From Lentzea sp. NBRC 105346 (GTDB taxonomy: Bacteria > Actinomycetota > Actinomycetes > Mycobacteriales > Pseudonocardiaceae), in the NCBI RefSeq assembly GCF_030269605.1, contig NZ_BSTQ01000001.1, positions 952,850 to 1,016,849 of the forward strand: DNA of 64,000 nt. The letters are read 5' to 3'. A model generated the notes under the pieces. That model did no database searches. It was not told where the DNA came from and was given only the letters and a program-made list of their open reading frames with translations. The translations under genes were made by a program, and so were the position numbers. Below, one piece after another: positions 13,601-24,900 of this stretch; positions within the stretch are counted from its first letter, which is position 1; every line of letters starts with the position of its first letter.

Positions 13601-15999
13601 GCCGACAACACGCCGTCCGGTCCGATCTCCACGAACGTGCAGCCGGCCAGCTTGCCCACGTTGTCGGCGAACCGCACGGTGTCCCGGACGTGCCGCACCC
13701 AATACTCCGGGTCCGTCACGTCCCCCGATGCCGCAATCGGGATCCGCGGCTGGGCGAAGTCCAGGGTCCGCACCACCGCGCGGAATTCGTCCAGCATCGG
13801 GTCCATCAAGGGCGAGTGGAACGCGTGCGACACGCTCAACCGCTTCGTTTTCGCGAAGCGTTCGGCAATGTCGAACGCCGTTCGCTCATCACCCGCAATC
13901 ACCACCGCCCTCGGGCCGTTCACCGCCGCGATCGAGACGCTGTCAGTCAGAAGCGGCAGAACCTCGGCCTCGGACGCCTGGATCGCGATCATCGCCCCAC
14001 CAGGAGGCAAAGCCTGCATCAAACTCGCACGCGCACCCACCAACCTGCACGCATCATCCAGCGACAACACCCCGGCGACATGCGCCGCCGCGATCTCCCC
14101 GATCGAATGACCCACCAGGTGATCCGGCGTCACACCCCACGACTCGAACAGCCGGTACAGCGCGACTTCCAGCGCGAAGATCGCCGGCTGCGCATACCCG
14201 GTCTGATCAACATCTAGCTCGGCAACGTCGAACCGCGACCACACATCGTCGAACGCGGCCGCGAACACCGGGAACCGCTCGTACAGCTCGCGGCCCATGC
14301 CCGGTCGCTGACTGCCCTGCCCCGTGAACAAAAACGCCAGCTCGCCGCTCGCGGCGACTCCTTCGGCGACGACCTCGCCATCGACCAGTACGGCCCGATG
14401 ATCAAAAGCCGATCGGGTCGTCGCGAGCGAGTACCCGACATCGCGTGGATCACCCTCAAGCCCCCGCACCCGCTCCACCAGTTCGCGCAGTGCGACCTCA
14501 GACTTGGCCGACAGCAACCACGGAATCGATTCCGCCTGGCCCCCCGCCAGGGGGCGCGAGGTCCCCTTCTTAAGCGTCTCATGCGGGTCTGACAGATTCG
14601 GGTCCGAAGTGGAGTTGTCCACAGGGCAATCTTCAAGAATCACGTGCGCGTTCGTGCCGCTCACGCCGAACGATGAGACGGCGGCACGACGGGGCCGGTC
14701 CGACGACGGCCACGGCTGGGCCGAGGTGAGCAAGGAGACAGCACCGGATGACCAGTCGATGTGCGGCGAGGGCGCGTCCACCTGCAACGTCGCGGGCAGG
14801 ACGCCCGCCCGCATCGCCATCACCATCTTGATCACACCTGCGACGCCCGCCGCGGTCTGGGTGTGACCGATGTTCGACTTCAGGGAACCGAGCCACAACG
14901 GAGTAGCCCGGTCCTGTCCATAGGTCGCGAGCAGCGCATGGGCCTCGATCGGATCGCCCAGCCGCGTACCGGTGCCGTGCGCCTCCACCACATCGACGTC
15001 CGAAGGTGCCAGAACGGCGTTCGACAATGCCGAACGGATCACCCGTTCCTGCGCCGGCCCGTTGGGTGCGGTCAGGCCGTTCGACGCGCCGTCCTGGTTC
15101 ACCGCCGAACCACGAAGCACGGCCAGAACTGGATAGCCCAGGCGCCGGGCATCGGACAGGCGCGCGACCAGCAGCAGACCGACGCCCTCGGCCCAGCTCG
15201 TTCCGTCGGCCGCCGCCGAGAACGCCTTGCTGCGGCCATCGCGCGCGAGTCCCCGTTGCCGGGAGAACTCGACGAACATGCCCGGCGTCGGCATGATCGA
15301 AGCACCGCCGGCCAGAGCGAGCGAACACTCGCCGGAACGAAGTGACTGCGCCGCCAAATGCAGCGCCACCAACGACGACGAGCAGGCCGTATCGACGGTG
15401 ACGGCTGGGCCGGAGAAGCCGAACGTGTAAGCGATTCGGCCCGATGCGACGCTGGACGTCGTGCCCGTCAGCAGGTGCCCGTCCGACGAGACCGCTTCGT
15501 GCAGCCGAGCGCCGTAGTCCTGGGCCGCGGCACCGATGAAGACGCCGGTCTTGCTGCCGTGCAACGAGGACGCGGGGATACCGGCGCGCTCGAGCGCCTC
15601 CCAGGCGGTCTCCAGCAGCAGGCGTTGCTGGGGGTCCATCGCCAGCGCCTCACGCGGCGAGATCTCGAAGAACTCCGGATCGAACATGGCCGCGTCGTGC
15701 AGGAAGCCGCCCTCGGTGGCGTAGGTCGTGCCAGGGCGGTCGGGGTCCGGGTCGAACAGCCGGTCGAGGTCCCAGCCGCGATCCGTCGGGAACCCGGACA
15801 CGGCGTCGACGCCGTCGATGACCAGTTGCCACAGCTCTTCCGGCGACGTCACGCCACCGGGGAAACGGCACGCCATGCCGATGATCGCGATCGGCTCGGT
15901 CATCCCGGCGACCAGCTGCTGGTTGCGTTGCCGCAGCCGGTCGTTCTCCATCAGCGACGCCCGGAGCGCCTCGACGACCTTGTCGTCCGAACTGCTCAT
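1666..15999 (-). CDS. Type I PKS gene B, three modules: KS-AT-DH-KR-ACP / KS-AT-DH-ER-KR-ACP / KS-AT-(DH relic)-ACP
   Basis: A 4777-residue modular PKS. The ATG overlaps the stop of gene A (TGATG), with GGAG 7 nt upstream; I prefer it to the in-frame GTG at 16011. Residues 1-32 are a docking helix. Module 3: KS 31-453, AT 555-856 (GHSIG, HAFH: malonyl), DH about 875-1130 (intact HxxxGxxxxP and DAALH), KR about 1270-1445 (LDD, B-type), ACP near 1550. Module 4: KS 1598-2020, AT 2120-2420 (HAFH), DH about 2440-2690, ER 2850-3148 ([10 protein letters not shown]), KR 3150-3330 (LDD), ACP near 3460. Module 5: KS 3510-3933, AT 4050-4356 (GHSQG, YASH: methylmalonyl), a DH remnant at 4376-4596 without HxxxGxxxxP, no KR, and an ACP near 4670 with [10 protein letters not shown]. 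The C-terminal docking tail contains [14 protein letters not shown]. Specificities are read from family motifs. Module 5 should leave a beta-ketone. Confidence 0.96.
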   Translation of the reverse strand: MSSSDDKVVEALRASLMENDRLRQRNQQLVAGMTEPIAIIGMACRFPGGVTSPEELWQLVIDGVDAVSGFPTDRGWDLDRLFDPDPDRPGTTYATEGGFLHDAAMFDPEFFEISPREALAMDPQQRLLLETAWEALERAGIPASSLHGSKTGVFIGAAAQDYGARLHEAVSSDGHLLTGTTSSVASGRIAYTFGFSGPAVTVDTACSSSLVALHLAAQSLRSGECSLALAGGASIMPTPGMFVEFSRQRGLARDGRSKAFSAAADGTSWAEGVGLLLVARLSDARRLGYPVLAVLRGSAVNQDGASNGLTAPNGPAQERVIRSALSNAVLAPSDVDVVEAHGTGTRLGDPIEAHALLATYGQDRATPLWLGSLKSNIGHTQTAAGVAGVIKMVMAMRAGVLPATLQVDAPSPHIDWSSGAVSLLTSAQPWPSSDRPRRAAVSSFGVSGTNAHVILEDCPVDNSTSDPNLSDPHETLKKGTSRPLAGGQAESIPWLLSAKSEVALRELVERVRGLEGDPRDVGYSLATTRSAFDHRAVLVDGEVVAEGVAASGELAFLFTGQGSQRPGMGRELYERFPVFAAAFDDVWSRFDVAELDVDQTGYAQPAIFALEVALYRLFESWGVTPDHLVGHSIGEIAAAHVAGVLSLDDACRLVGARASLMQALPPGGAMIAIQASEAEVLPLLTDSVSIAAVNGPRAVVIAGDERTAFDIAERFAKTKRLSVSHAFHSPLMDPMLDEFRAVVRTLDFAQPRIPIAASGDVTDPEYWVRHVRDTVRFADNVGKLAGCTFVEIGPDGVLSAMVDGAIPTLRKNRGEASGVITALAQLYVRGVAVDWETFFAGANRIDLPTYPFQRRRFWLDAPAARGDASGFGLGSSDHPLLAAKTTLADGDGLLLTGRLSLATESWLADHAIGGTPILPGTAFVELALAAGDQVGCDRVEELTLEAPLAMPERGGVHLQLVVGEPDDAGQRSIGIYSRPEDDENAWTKHATGLLGVATNDGEPRSWPEATSIDLGTFYEDLAALGYHYGPTFRGLRKAWRDGDDLCAEVELPSDATRFGIHPALLDAALHAVALDGADELRVPFEWRGVTLHATGATTLRVRLTKSAPDTFTLTATDPNGSPVISVESFVLRQPSAVRRTLYGVDWVKVQASESTVDATVVDESAEDIRTRLSDVLGRIQSTDEPLVFVTRGAVAVVDEDVPNLVDAPVWGLVRSAQAEQPGRLVIIDTDEDLSEAVLGAALASGEPQLAVREGELYAPRVNRIAAGSADLQLDGTVLITGATGTLGRLFARHLVARYGVRHLLLTGRRAEAPHLELDASVRYVPCDVADRDAVADLLASIPAEHPLTAVVHIAGVLDDGTIDSLTPERFDTVLRAKADGAWHLHELTRDLKAFVLFSSLAGVIGTAGQANYAAANTFLDALAQHRRANGLAATSLAWGLWEGGMGKGADAARLGVTPLSAEEGLALFDAALGADRALVVPARLPNRVHRRRAAAPSWIDRMATLGEGERSRAVLDLVRTTVASVLGHDAVDADQAFKALGFDSLTAVELRNRLNTLTGLRLPATAGFDHPSPAALARHLLTLISGSAPTAAVVTATSDEPIAIVGMACRYPGGVTSPEDLWRLVVEGVDAISGFPTNRGWDVDGLYDPDPDRAGKSYTREGGFLHDADQFDPDFFGFSQREATAMDPQQRLLLETSWEAFERAGIDPVSMRGSRTGVFAGVMYNDYGLRLHSIPEGFEGYLLTGNSPSVVSGRVAYTFGLEGPAVTVDTACSSSLVALHLAVQSLRSGECTLALAGGVTVMSTPNTFVEFSRQRGLAPDGRCKSFAASADGTGWSEGAGVLLVARLSDAQRLGYPVLAVVRGSAVNQDGASNGMTAPHGPSQERVIRSALSNAGLTASDVDVVEAHGTGTRLGDPIEAQALLATYGQDRTSPLWLGSLKSNIGHAQAASGVAGVIKMVMAMRHGVLPRTLHIDEPSPHVDWSSGAVSLLTDSAEWPSPNRPRRAAVSSFGISGTNAHVILEDCPVDNSTSDPNLSDPRGTLKKGTSHPPAGGQAESIPWLVSAKSGSALREQVERVRGLSGDPVDIGYSLVTTRSLFDHRAVLVDGEVVAEGVAAGGDLAFLFTGQGSQRAGMGRELCERFPVFAAAFDDVWSRFDVADLDVDQTGYAQPAIFAFEVALFRLLESWGIRPDHLVGHSIGEIAAAHVAGVLSLDDACRLVGARASLMQALPQGGAMIAIQASEAEVLPHLTERVSLAAVNGPDAVVIAGDERTAFDIAERFDKTKRLSVSHAFHSPLMDPILDEFRAVVRTLDFAQPQIPIAASGDVTDPEYWVRHVRETVRFADNVGRLTDCTFVEIGPDGVLSAMVEGAIPTQRKNKGEYEALVIALARLMVSGADIDWAAFYPGGKKVDLPTYAFERRRLWLDAPAVGDVTSAGLAAAAHPLLGAAVSLPDSAGTLLTGRLSLATHPWLADHSVLGSVLLPGTAMVELAVRAGQEVGLGRVRELTIEKPLVLPEHGAVQLRVRVGEDNELALYSRAEDADGEWTRHATGSLSNGESPSFELKAWPPQGAEELPVDGLYEQLADQGYEYGPSFRGLRKAWRAGDDVYAEVELPQQIDGFAVHPALLDAALHVMAAQGELRLPFSWSGVSVYAQGAAAARVRIRRTGEDSLSLVVADEFGAPVAEVETLVTRPVSAEQLRARDGLYRLEQVPIALPDQASTDYALLELDPDAGDPREVTCHVLERLQAWLAEPTGSRLVVVTRSASLAHAAARGLVRSAQSEHPGRIVLLDVDDDPASRAAIPLAAAVDEPQLLLRSGNAFAQRLARGSASGVLAVPSGAWRLDTTGKGTLENLVLAEYPDEPLTHGQVRVAVRAAGLNFRDVLNALGMYPGDAGKFGVEGAGVVLEVGPGVTGVAPGDRVMGLFQGAFGPQAVTDHRMLARIPNNWSFVDAAGVPIVFLTAYYGLVDLAGLRAGESVLVHAAAGGVGMAATQLARHIGAEVFGTAGPAKWGATGLDDDHIASSRTLEFAERFPQVDVVLDSLAGEFVDASLRLVADGGRFVEMGKTDVRDPAAVVAEFPHLTYQAFDLMDAGPERIGEMLGELLDLFERGVLHPLPVTTWDIRRAPEAFRYLSQAKNIGKVVLIVPSPDYGTVLVTGGTGGLGALVARHLVAEHGARNLLLVSRRGLDAPGARELQDELTGLGAEVTISSCDVADRAALAALLAAHRVTAVVHTAGVLDDATVESLTPERVDAVFRSKVDAAWNLHELAGDVSSFVLFSSVAGTLGSPGQGNYAAANAFLDALAEHRRAAGLPAVSLAWGLWEQPGGMGGGLDRSAVARMSRGGVAPLSEQQGLALFDAALRMDEPVVVPVRLDFAALRTQAQVAPVLRGLVRTPVRQAPVGSFAINGLSEADQRRAVLDLIGAHVATVLGSSGRVEADRTFKELGFDSLTSVELRNRLTSATGLNLPTTLVFDYPTPTAVAEFVRSSLLGASTVRSVQTTSVATDDPIVIIGMACRYPGGVASPEDLWRLVVDGVDAVSSFPADRGWDLDRLFSPDPDHAGTSYVRSGGFVEDAARFDAAFFGINPREALAMDPQQRLLLETAWEAFERAGIDPASLRGSDTGVFAGAIPQDYGSRLHSVPADVESYLLAGNTLSVASGRIAYTFGFEGPAVTVDTACSSSLVALHLAAQALRSGECSLALAGGVTVMSGPGLFVEFSRQRGLAPDGRCKAFAASADGTGWAEGAGLLVLERLSDARRLGHTVLAVVRGSAVNQDGASNGLTAPNGLAQERVIRSALSNAGLTAADVDAVEAHGTGTRLGDPIEAQALLATYGQDRSAPLWLGSLKSNIGHAQAAAGVAGVIKMVMAMRAGVLPATLHVDSPTPHVDWSSGSVSLLTSAQPWPSLDRPRRAAVSSFGVSGTNAHVILEDCPVDNSTSDPKLSDPRETIGVGTSFSPLGGPPVSSLVVEDGENGGVKRSVDKSVPWVVSARSEAALRGQVERVRGLVGDPVDIGYSLATSRSMLPWRAVLLDGREVASGVAGDPGKTVFVFPGQGAQWVGMGRDLIDESPVFAARMRECADALSSFVEWDLFEALGDEAALARVDVVQPVLWAVMVSLAEVWRSFGVEPAAVVGHSQGEIAAACVAGALSLVDGARVVALRSRAIRAIAGRGGMVSVPLPVEQLELPEGVVVAAVNGPESTVVAGDVAGLDVVLARYERAKRVPVDYASHTPHVEVLRDEILAALDGITPHRAEIPFYSTVTAAKIDTTRLDAEYWYTNLRQAVRFAETVGLLEGDTFIEVSAHPVLMLGVGTLRRDEGGMTKFLTSLAEAHVRGVAVDWTSLFPGARRVDLPTYAFQRERFWLEAARPATEPFDHPLLDSVVDLADGGVLLTGRLDTAFNGAELVELAMAAAVRVGCGRIRELEIASALRSGGRLQVAIGGADEHGQRRVTIHSRSGDSWLCHASGTVVPGEEEPSFDLAAWPPPGAEAVPGESMWRRDKEFFVEVTVDDERRFGLHPALLDAAVATTGLGTPLSWSDVELFAEGASSVRVRLATISDGVLAVEVADSTGLPVAAIGSVVLGTPQAAADAVALPVVQRRVRRIARTEGGSGSLRERLAGQSKPEQQHTLTRLVRGHVATVLGHENADAVDPQRTFKEIGFDSARVVELRNRLNTLTGLDLPTAAVFDHPTVVSLADHLWVRMFSNAEPVESAEDQEIKRVLAAIPLSRVREAGLLDSLLRLANPTADEPAATSIDELDARSLVLMAMKKSDDRS
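4040..4225. repeat. Diverged KS-AT linker repeat (module 5)
   Basis: The module 5 linker keeps the PVDNS segment, with a box TTGTCCACA at 4190-4198, but its hairpin core has been replaced by another G/C-rich inverted repeat (GACCCCCCAGGGGGG, about 4113-4127). It has gained a second box, TTATCCACA, at 4049-4057. It separates the KS from a methylmalonyl-type AT, whereas the full copies in genes A and B precede malonyl ATs. Confidence 0.65.
9817..9952. repeat. Palindromic in-frame KS-AT linker repeat, copy 2 (module 4)
   Basis: Contains CGGAATCGATTCCG and a perfect 7-bp stem with a 3-nt loop (GCCCCCCGCCGGGGGGT region). TTATCCACA is at 9917-9925. Apart from a few substitutions it is the same as the other copies. 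Confidence 0.85.
14515..14650. repeat. Palindromic in-frame KS-AT linker repeat, copy 3 (module 3)
   Basis: Same arrangement as the other copies. The hairpin carries an A (GCCCCCCGCCAGGGGGC), as in copy 1. The DnaA-box-like 9-mer is the actinobacterial form TTGTCCACA at 14615-14623. Confidence 0.85.
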
Positions 16000-18900
16000 C
16001 ACGAACTCCACGCGTCGTCGTCGGACCGGCCCGCGAGCGCCATCTGCACCAGGTCGTCCACGTCCATGGTCTTGATGGACATCTCACTCTCGGAAGTCGA
16101 ACGCTCCGATGCCTCCACAGTGGACTGTGGATTGAACTTCGCGGCGAGGAACCGGGCCAGCGCCACCGGTGTCGGATGGTCGAACACCACCGAGCTCGGC
16201 AGTTTGAGTCCTGTTGCCGTCGCGAGCCGGTTGCGCAGTTCCATCGCGGTCAGCGAATCGGAACCCTGCTTGCTGAACGCCGTCTCGGCGCGCACCCGGC
16301 CCGGTGACGAATGACCGAGCACGGTCGCCGTGTGGTCGCAGACGAGATCCAGCAAGAGGCGTTCCTGTTCGGCCGGGCCGAGCCCGGCCAGCCGCGAGCT
16401 CACATCTGGTTCGGCCATCGCGCGGCGCAGCGGAGCGCGGACCAGGCCGCGCAGCAACGCAGGCACATCACCGGTGGCCCGCAGCGGTGCGGCGACGACC
16501 GTCGCCACGTCCACACCACCGGCGACGTCGAGCAGCCGCAATCCTTGTTCCGTGTTCAGCGCACCGAATCCGGTGCGGCTGATCCGGGCCAGGTCGGCGT
16601 CCGCCAGGTGGCCGGTCATGCCGCTGGCCTCCTCCCACAACCCCCACGCGATCGAAACCGCGGGCAGGCCAAGGGATCGGCGATGCGCGGCCAGGGCGTC
16701 GAGATAGGCGTTGGCCGCCGCATAATTCGCCTGCCCGGCCGTGCCGACCACACCGGCGATCGACGAGAAGAGTACGAACGACGACACGTCCCCGGCCAGC
16801 TCGTGCAGGTTCCACGCCGCGTCCACCTTGGGTCGCAGCACGGCGTCCAGCTGGGCCGGGGTCAGCGCGCCGACAAGCCCGTCGTCCAGCACACCCGCCG
16901 CGTGGATCACACCGCTCACCGGGTGCTCGGCCAGCAGCGCCGCCAGGGCGTCCCGGTCCGCCACGTCACACGCGGCCACAGTGACCGACGCACCCATGCC
17001 GGTCAGCTCGGCGCGAAGCGCGGCCATGCCGGGCGCGTCGGCGCCGCGCCTGCTGACGAGCAGCAGTTCCCGAGTTCCCTGCCGCACCACATGCCGGGCG
17101 ACCAGACCGCCGAGCGTGCCGGTCGCGCCGGTGATCAACAGCGGGCCGCTCGGGATCGTCAGCACCACCTTGCCGATCAACTGTCCCTGTCCGAGCAGCC
17201 GGAAGGCCTCGGGCGCACGCCGCACGTCCCAGGTCGTCACCGGCAACGGCCGCAGCACGCCCGCCTCGAACAGGTCGACGAGCTCGGCCAGCAGCTCCTG
17301 GATGCGGTCCGGTCCGGCGTCCATCAGGTCGAACGCCCGGTACCGCACGTCGGCGTCGACCGACTCGCGGATGTCCGTCTTGCCCATCTCCGCGAACCGC
17401 CCGCCCGGCCGCAGCAGTCCCAGCGACGCATCGACGAACTCGCGCGCCAGCGCGTTCAGCACTACGTCCACTTGCGGGAACTTGTCCGCGAACTCCAGCG
17501 TTCGCGACGAAGCCAGGTGGTCGTCGTCGAGTCCGGTGGCGGCCCACTTCGACGGGCTCGCGGTGCCGAACACCTCCGCACCGATGTGCCGGGCCAGCTG
17601 GACCACCGCCATGCCGACGCCACCGGCGGCCGCGTGCACGAGGATCGACTCGCCCGCGCGCAGTTCGACCAGATCGCGGAACGCGTAGTGCGCGGTGAGG
17701 AACACGATCGGCACGGACGCCGCCTCAACCCACGACCAGCCCTTGGGAATCCGTGCCACCAAACGGTGATCGGTCACCGCGGCCGGGCCGAACGATCCGA
17801 GGAAGAGCCCCATCACGCGGTCGCCGGGCGCGAGTCCGGTCACGTCGTCGCCGACCTCGGTCACAACGCCGGCGCCCTCACCGCCGAGCGGCAGGTCGCC
17901 GGGATACATGCCGAGGGCCAGCAGCACATCGCGGAAGTTCAACCCCGCCGCGTGCATCGCGACTCGGATCTCGCCGCGCCCCAACGGTTTCACGTCGGTG
18001 GGAACCAGGGCGAGGTTCTCCAGCGTGCCGCGACTTGTCACGTCGAGCCGCCACGGGCTCGCGGGTGGTACGAGCGCGTCGCTCGTTACCCGCCTGAGCC
18101 GAGGCACGAACACCTCGCCCCGCCGCACCGCCACCTGCGGCTCGCCCGCCGCGAACGCGGTGTCACCAGAGTCGGAGTCGACCAGCACGATCCGGCCGGG
18201 GTGTTCGGCCTGCGCCGAGCGCACCAGCCCCCACACCGCGGCACCGGCCAGATCCTCGACCGTCTCCTCGTCGTTGACGGCCACCGCGCCTCGTGTCACC
18301 ACGGCGAGAGTCGCTTCACCGTCCTCCGCGAGGAACTTCTGCACCTCGGCCAGTACGCGGTGAACCGCATCCCGCACGGACTCTCCGGCGCAATGCACCA
18401 CAACGAGCTCGCCGTTTGGTTCGCTCTTCTCGTGCGGTGCCCAGTCCATTGTGAACAGTGCGTCGTCGTTGGCTCGCAACCGGCCCACCGGCCGCGTGAC
18501 CAGCGAGTCGATCCGCGCGACCGGCGCACCGGTCGTGTCGGCGATGTCCAGCGAGACCACGTCGTCGCCTATGCGGGACATCCTGACGCGCAGCTCCGTC
18601 GGGCTACTCGGCCGCAGCGACACGCCGGACCAGACGAAGGGCATCCGGAGCTCGCCCGCGTCCAGCGCCACGGTGTGCAGCGCGGCGTCGAGCACGGCCG
18701 GATGCAGGCCGAACCGCCCAGCGGCCTCATCTGGCAACACGACTTCCGCGAACACGTCGTCGCCGCGCCGCCACATTTTGCGCACACCCTGGAATGCAGG
18801 TCCGTAGTCATATCCACGGGTGGCGAGCAGTTCATAGACACCGTCGACCGCGTCGCCATCAGGTGGCCATGCACCGACGTCGCCGAGTTCGACGGCCTCG

Positions 18901-21900
18901 GCGGCGAGAACGCCGCTGGCGTGCCTGGTCCATTCGTCGCCACCGGCATGGACGGTGACCGCCCTGCGACCGTCCTCATCGGACCCCACGACGACACGCA
19001 GTCGCAGGCCGCCGCGTTCCGGAAGAACCAGTGGGGCTTCCAGGGTCAGTTCTTCCAACGTGTCGCAGCCGACCTGGGCCGCGGCGTGCAGGATGAGCTC
19101 GACCAACGCGGCACCGGGCAAGACGACCGCGCCGCCGATCACGTGGTCGGCGAGCCACGGGTGCGACCGCAGCGACAGCCTGCCGGTGAACACCACGCCG
19201 CCGTCGTCCGGCAGTTCGACCGCCGCGCCGAGCAACGGGTGATCGGCCGGGGCGAGGCCCGCCTCTTCGAGGTCGCCGTCCGGGGTGGTCAGCCAGAAGC
19301 TCTGCCGCTGGAACGCATACGTCGGCAGATCGACCTTTCGGGCCCCGGCGAAGAACGTCGTCCAGTCGATCTCCACGCCTCGCACGTGCAGGCGCCCGAG
19401 AGCCATGATCAACGTGTTCACTTCACTACGGCCGCGGCGAAGCGCGGGAATCGCTCCGTCGACCATGGCCGACAGCACGCCGTCCGGCCCGATCTCCAGG
19501 AAGAAGCAGTCGGTCAGCTTGCCGACGTTGTCGGCGAACCGCACGGTGTCGCGGACGTGCCGCACCCAGAACTCCGGGTCCGTCACGTCGCCGCTCGCCG
19601 CGATCGGTATGCGCGGTTCGTGGTACTCAAGCTTCTCCGCCACAGCCCGGAACTCGTCGAGCATCGGTTCCATCAACGGCGAGTGGAACGCATGCGACAC
19701 ACTCAACCGCTTGGTTTTCGTGAACCGTTCGGCAATGTCGAACGCCGTTCGTTCATCGCCCGCGATCACCACCGCGTTCGGGCCGTTCACGGCGGCGATC
19801 GACACCTGCTCGGTGAGATACGGGCTGACTTCGTCCTCGGACGCCTGGATCGCGATCATCGCGCCGCCGGGCGGCAAGGCCTGCATCCGCCGGGCCCGTT
19901 CGCCGACGAGCGTGCACGCGTCGTCCAACGACAGCACGCCAGCCACGTGCGCAGCCGCGATCTCCCCGATCGAATGGCCCACCAGGTGATCGGGCGTCAC
20001 ACCCCATGACTCGATCAGCCGGTATAGCGCGACTTCGAGCGCGAAGATCGCCGGCTGTGCGTGCCCGGTCTGATCCAGGTGGAGGCCACCGACGTTGAAC
20101 CGCGACCACACGTCGTCATACGCGGCCGCGAACACCGGGAACCGCTCGTACAGCTCGCGGCCCATCCCCGGTCGCTGACTGCCCTGTCCGGTGAAGAGGA
20201 ACGCGACCTTCCCGGTGCCCGCCACACCCTCAGCGACCACTTCGCCGCCCACCAGCACCGCGCGGTGATCGAACATCGACCGCGTCGTCGCGAGCGAGTA
20301 CCCGACATCCGCCGGGTCACCCTCAAGCCCCCGCACCCGCTCAATCTGTTCGCGCAGCGCAGAGCCCGACTTCGCCGACACCAACCACGGAATCGATTCC
20401 GCCTGGCCCCCCGCCGGGGGGCGCGAGGTCCCCTTCTTAAGCGTCTCATGCAGGTCTGACAGTTCTGGGGCCGAAATCGAGTTATCCACAGGGGACTGCT
20501 CGAGAATTACGTGCGAGTTCGTGCCCGAGATCCCGAAGGAGGACACGGCGGCACGCCTCGGGCGGTCGTGGGATGGCCAGGGGTGCGGCTCGGTGGCAAG
20601 TTCTAGTGCGCCCGTCGACCAGTCGACGTGAGGGGTCGGTGTGTCGATGTGGAGGGTTCGGGGCACCGCGCCGTGGCGCATCGCCATCACCATTTTGATC
20701 ACGCCGGCCACGCCCGCTGCCGCCTGAGTGTGACCGATGTTCGACTTCAGCGAACCTAGCCACAGAGGTGAGGTGCGGTCCTGGCCGTACGTTGCCAACA
20801 GGGCCTGCGCCTCGATCGGGTCGCCCAGCACGGTGCCGGTGCCGTGCGCTTCGACGACGTCCACGTCCGACGGAAGTAGGCCTGCGTTCGACAATGCCGA
20901 ACGGATGACGCGTTGCTGTGCCGGGCCGTTGGGTGCGGTCAGGCCGTTCGAGGCGCCGTCGGAGTTCACGGCCGAGCCGCGCACCACGGCCAGCACGGGG
21001 TGGCCCAGGCGGACGGCGTCCGACAGGCGTTCCACGACTAGCATTCCGGCGCCCTCGGACCAGCCGGTGCCGTTGGCGGCCGCGGCGAAGGACTTGCAGC
21101 GGCCGTCGGGCGCCAGGCCGCGCTGGCGCGAGAACTCGACGAAGGTGCCCGGCGTCGCCATGACGGTCACGCCGCCGGCCAATGCCAGGGAGCACTCCCC
21201 CGAACGCAACGCCTGCGCCGCCAGGTGCAGGGCCACCAGCGATGAGGAACAGGCGGTGTCGACGGTGACGGCCGGGCCTTCCAGGCCGAACGTGTAGGCG
21301 AGCCGGCCGGACAGGACGCTGCCGGCATTGCCGGTCAGCAGGATGCCCTCGAGCTCGCCCGGCATCCGGCCCACCGCGGGGGCGTAGTCGTGGTACATCA
21401 CGCCGGCGAACACGCCGACCTGGTTGCCGCGCAACGAAAGAGGGTCGATGCCGGCTCGTTCGAAGGCCTCCCACGAGGTTTCCAGCAGCAGGCGTTGCTG
21501 CGGGTCCATCGCGAGGGCTTCACGTGGTGAGATGCCAAAGAAGTCGGCGTCGAACTCGTCCGCGTCGTGGAGGAACCCGCCCTCGCGCGTGTAGGAGGTG
21601 CCGGGCCGGGTGGGATCCGGGTCATAGAGCGAGTCGACGTCCCAGCCGCGGCCGGTGGGGAACGACGAGATCGCGTCGACGCCGTCGGCTACGAGGCGCC
21701 ACAGGTCTTCCGGCGACCTGACTCCGCCCGGATAGCGGCATGCCATGCCGACGATGACGATCGGATCATCATCCACAGCGGACCGAGTGACAGAAGCCAC
21801 GGTGGAGGCGCCGGACAGGTGCTCCACTAGCCCCTGCGGCGTCGGATGGTCGAACAGCAGCGTTGTGGGAAGACTCATACCGATCACGGCGTTCAGCCGG

Positions 21901-24900
21901 TTTCGGAACTCCACCGCCGTAAGGGAGTCGAAGCCGAGCTCCTTGAACGCCCTCGTGACCTCGATCGCATCCGCCGTCGAGTGACCCAGCACGGCGGCCG
22001 CTTCGGTCCGTACGAGGTCGAGGAGTTGGTGCGAGTTGAGCGACGAGATGTCCATAGTGGACGCGGAGCGCGAGCGGGCCGGCGCTCGCACGAGGCTGCG
22101 CATGATGTGCGGGACCGAGGAAGCCGCAGGGTTGAGGCGCATCGGAACCACCAGCGCCTCGTCGGTCGAGATGGCCGCGTCGAAGAGGGCTAGGCCCTGC
22201 TGTTCGGACAGGGCCGCGACGCCGGCGTCGGCCATTCGGCGCTCGTCCGCGTCGCTCATGGTTTGCGCCATGCCGGCGCTGCGGTCCCAGAGTCCCCACG
22301 CCAGGGACGTCGCGGGCAGGCCGGCCGATCGCCGTTGCTCGGCTAGTTCGTCGAGGACCGCGTTCGCGGCCGCGTAGTTGCCCTGTCCGGCGGCGCCGAT
22401 GAGGCCGGAAACCGAGGAGCAGAGCACGAAAGCGTCTAGGTCGGCGGTCAGCTCGTGCAGGTTGAGGGCGCCATCGACCTTGGCGCGCAGCACGCGGTCC
22501 AGGCGCTCGGGGGTCATCGACTCGATCACGCCGTCGTCGAGGACACCCGCGGCGTGCACGACGGCGTTGAGCGCCACGCCGTCGAGCACGCGGGCCAGCG
22601 CGTCGCGGTCCGCGATGTCGCACGCCGCGACGTGTACGTCGGCGCCGTGCGCCGTGAGCTCGTCGACCAACTCGTCGTTCACACCGCTTCTGCTGACCAG
22701 CAGCAGATTGCGCACGTCGTGGGAGGTGACCAGGTGCCGAGCGATGGCGCCGCCGATGCGGCCGGAGGCGCCGGTCACCAGTACGGTTCCGGTCAACGTC
22801 CGGATATCGGTCACAGCCGGCATACGGGTCAGGCGCGGTGCCAGCAGCTGACCGTCGCGGATCGCGATCTGCGGTTCGTCGGTGGCCACGGCCCGCGCTT
22901 CGCCTTCGATCAGGGCGAAGCGGCCGGGGTGTTCGGACTGCGCGGAACGCACCAGCCCGCGCACCGCTGCGCCGGCCAGGTCGTCCGCGGTGTGCAGGAT
23001 GAGCTTGCCGGTAAATCGGTCGTCGGACAGCCATGTCTGCACGAGGTCGAGCGCGCGCCCGAGAGTGGCCCGCACATCCCCCGCGGGCAGCCGCATCGCG
23101 ACGGCGTCCGGCACTTCGCTCAGCGTGCCGGGATCCTCGGTCCAGGACACTTCGCCGGTGCCGTCGACCGGAACCCAGTCCACTCGGTACAGCGGCTCGC
23201 GCACGACGGTCTTCGCGGGCAGCATCACCAGCGACTCGACCTGCGCCACCGGCTTCCCGGACGAGTCCGCCATCGTGATCGACACCGTGTCCGGACTCGA
23301 CCGGGTGCAGTGCACGCGCAACGCCGACGCGCCCGTTGCGTACCACGTGATGCCGGAGAACGAGAACGGCAGCAGCAGGCCGGTCTGCTCCAGCAGAACG
23401 GCGTGCAGCGCGGCGTCCATCAGTGCTGGGTGCAGGCCGAAGGCCTCCGTCTGCACCGGTAGCGACACCTCCGCGAACACGTCGTCGCCACGGCGCCACA
23501 TCCTGTGCAGGCCTTGGAACGCCGGTCCGTACTCGTATCCGCGGTCCGCCAGCCGCTCGTAGTCGACGTCGACCGCCTCCGCACCCGGTGGCGGCCACTC
23601 GGCGGGGAACTTCGGTTCCGCGGTGCCGTTCGCCAGCGTGCCCGTTGCGTGCAACGTCCACGCGTCGCCGTCGTTCGCGTAGATCCGGATCGCGCGGTCG
23701 GCGACCTTCACCTGTAGGTCGACGCCGTTGTCCGGCAACGGCAGAGGTGCGTGCAGCGTCAGATCCGCGAGCCGGTCGCAGCCCGCCTCCTGCGCGGCGC
23801 GCCACGCCAGTTCGACGAAGGCTGTGCCGGGCAACAACACCGTGCCGTTGATGACGTGATCCGCCAGCCACGGCTGGGTGCGCGGGGACACGTTGCCGGT
23901 CAACACGATCTCGCCGGTCTCGGCGAGGTTGACCGTCTTGTCGACCAGCGGGTGGCCGACGTGGGCCGTCAGCCAGTACCGCTGCCGTTGGAAGGCGTAG
24001 GTGGGCAGGCCGACCTTCTTCGCGCCCTGGAAGAACTTCGCCCAGTCGATCTCGACACCGCGCACGTGCAACCGGCTCATCGCCGTGACGATCGCCGCTA
24101 CCTCGCCGCGGTTCTTGCGCTGGGTCGGGATGGCACCGTCGACCATCGCTGACAGCACCCCATCCGGCCCGATCTCCACGAACGTACAGCCGGTCAACTG
24201 ACCGACGTTGTCGGCGAACCGCACGGTCTCCCGGACGTGCCGCACCCAGTACTCCGGGTCCGTCACGTCACCCGATGCCGCAATCGGAATCCGCGGCTGG
24301 GCGAACTCCAACGTCCGCACCACAGCGCGGAACTCGTCCAGCATCGGTTCCATCAACGGCGAGTGGAACGCGTGCGATACGGTCAACCGCTTCGATTTCG
24401 CGAACCGTTCGGCAATGTCGAACGCCGTTCGCTCATCACCCGCGATCACCACCGCCGTCGGGCCATTCACCGCCGCGATCGACACCCGTTCGGTAAGAAG
24501 CGGCAGAACCTCGGCCTCGGACGCCTCGATCGCGATCATCGCCCCACCAGGAGGCAAGGCCTGCATCAAACTCGCACGCGCACCAACCAACGTGCACGCG
24601 TCGTCCAGCGAGAGAACTCCAGCGACGTGCGCCGCCGCGATCTCCCCTATCGAGTGGCCCACCAGGTGATCGGGTGTCACGCCCCACGACTCGAACAGCC
24701 GATACAGCGCGACCTCGAACGCGAAGATCGCCGGCTGCGCGTACCCAGTCTGATCAACATCCAGGTCCGCCACGTCGAACCGCGACCACACATCGTCGAA
24801 CGCCGCCGCGAACACCGGGAACCGCTCGTACAGCTCCTGTCCCATACCGGCACGCTGCGAACCCTGCCCCGTGAACAAAAACGCCAGCTCGCCAACCGCC

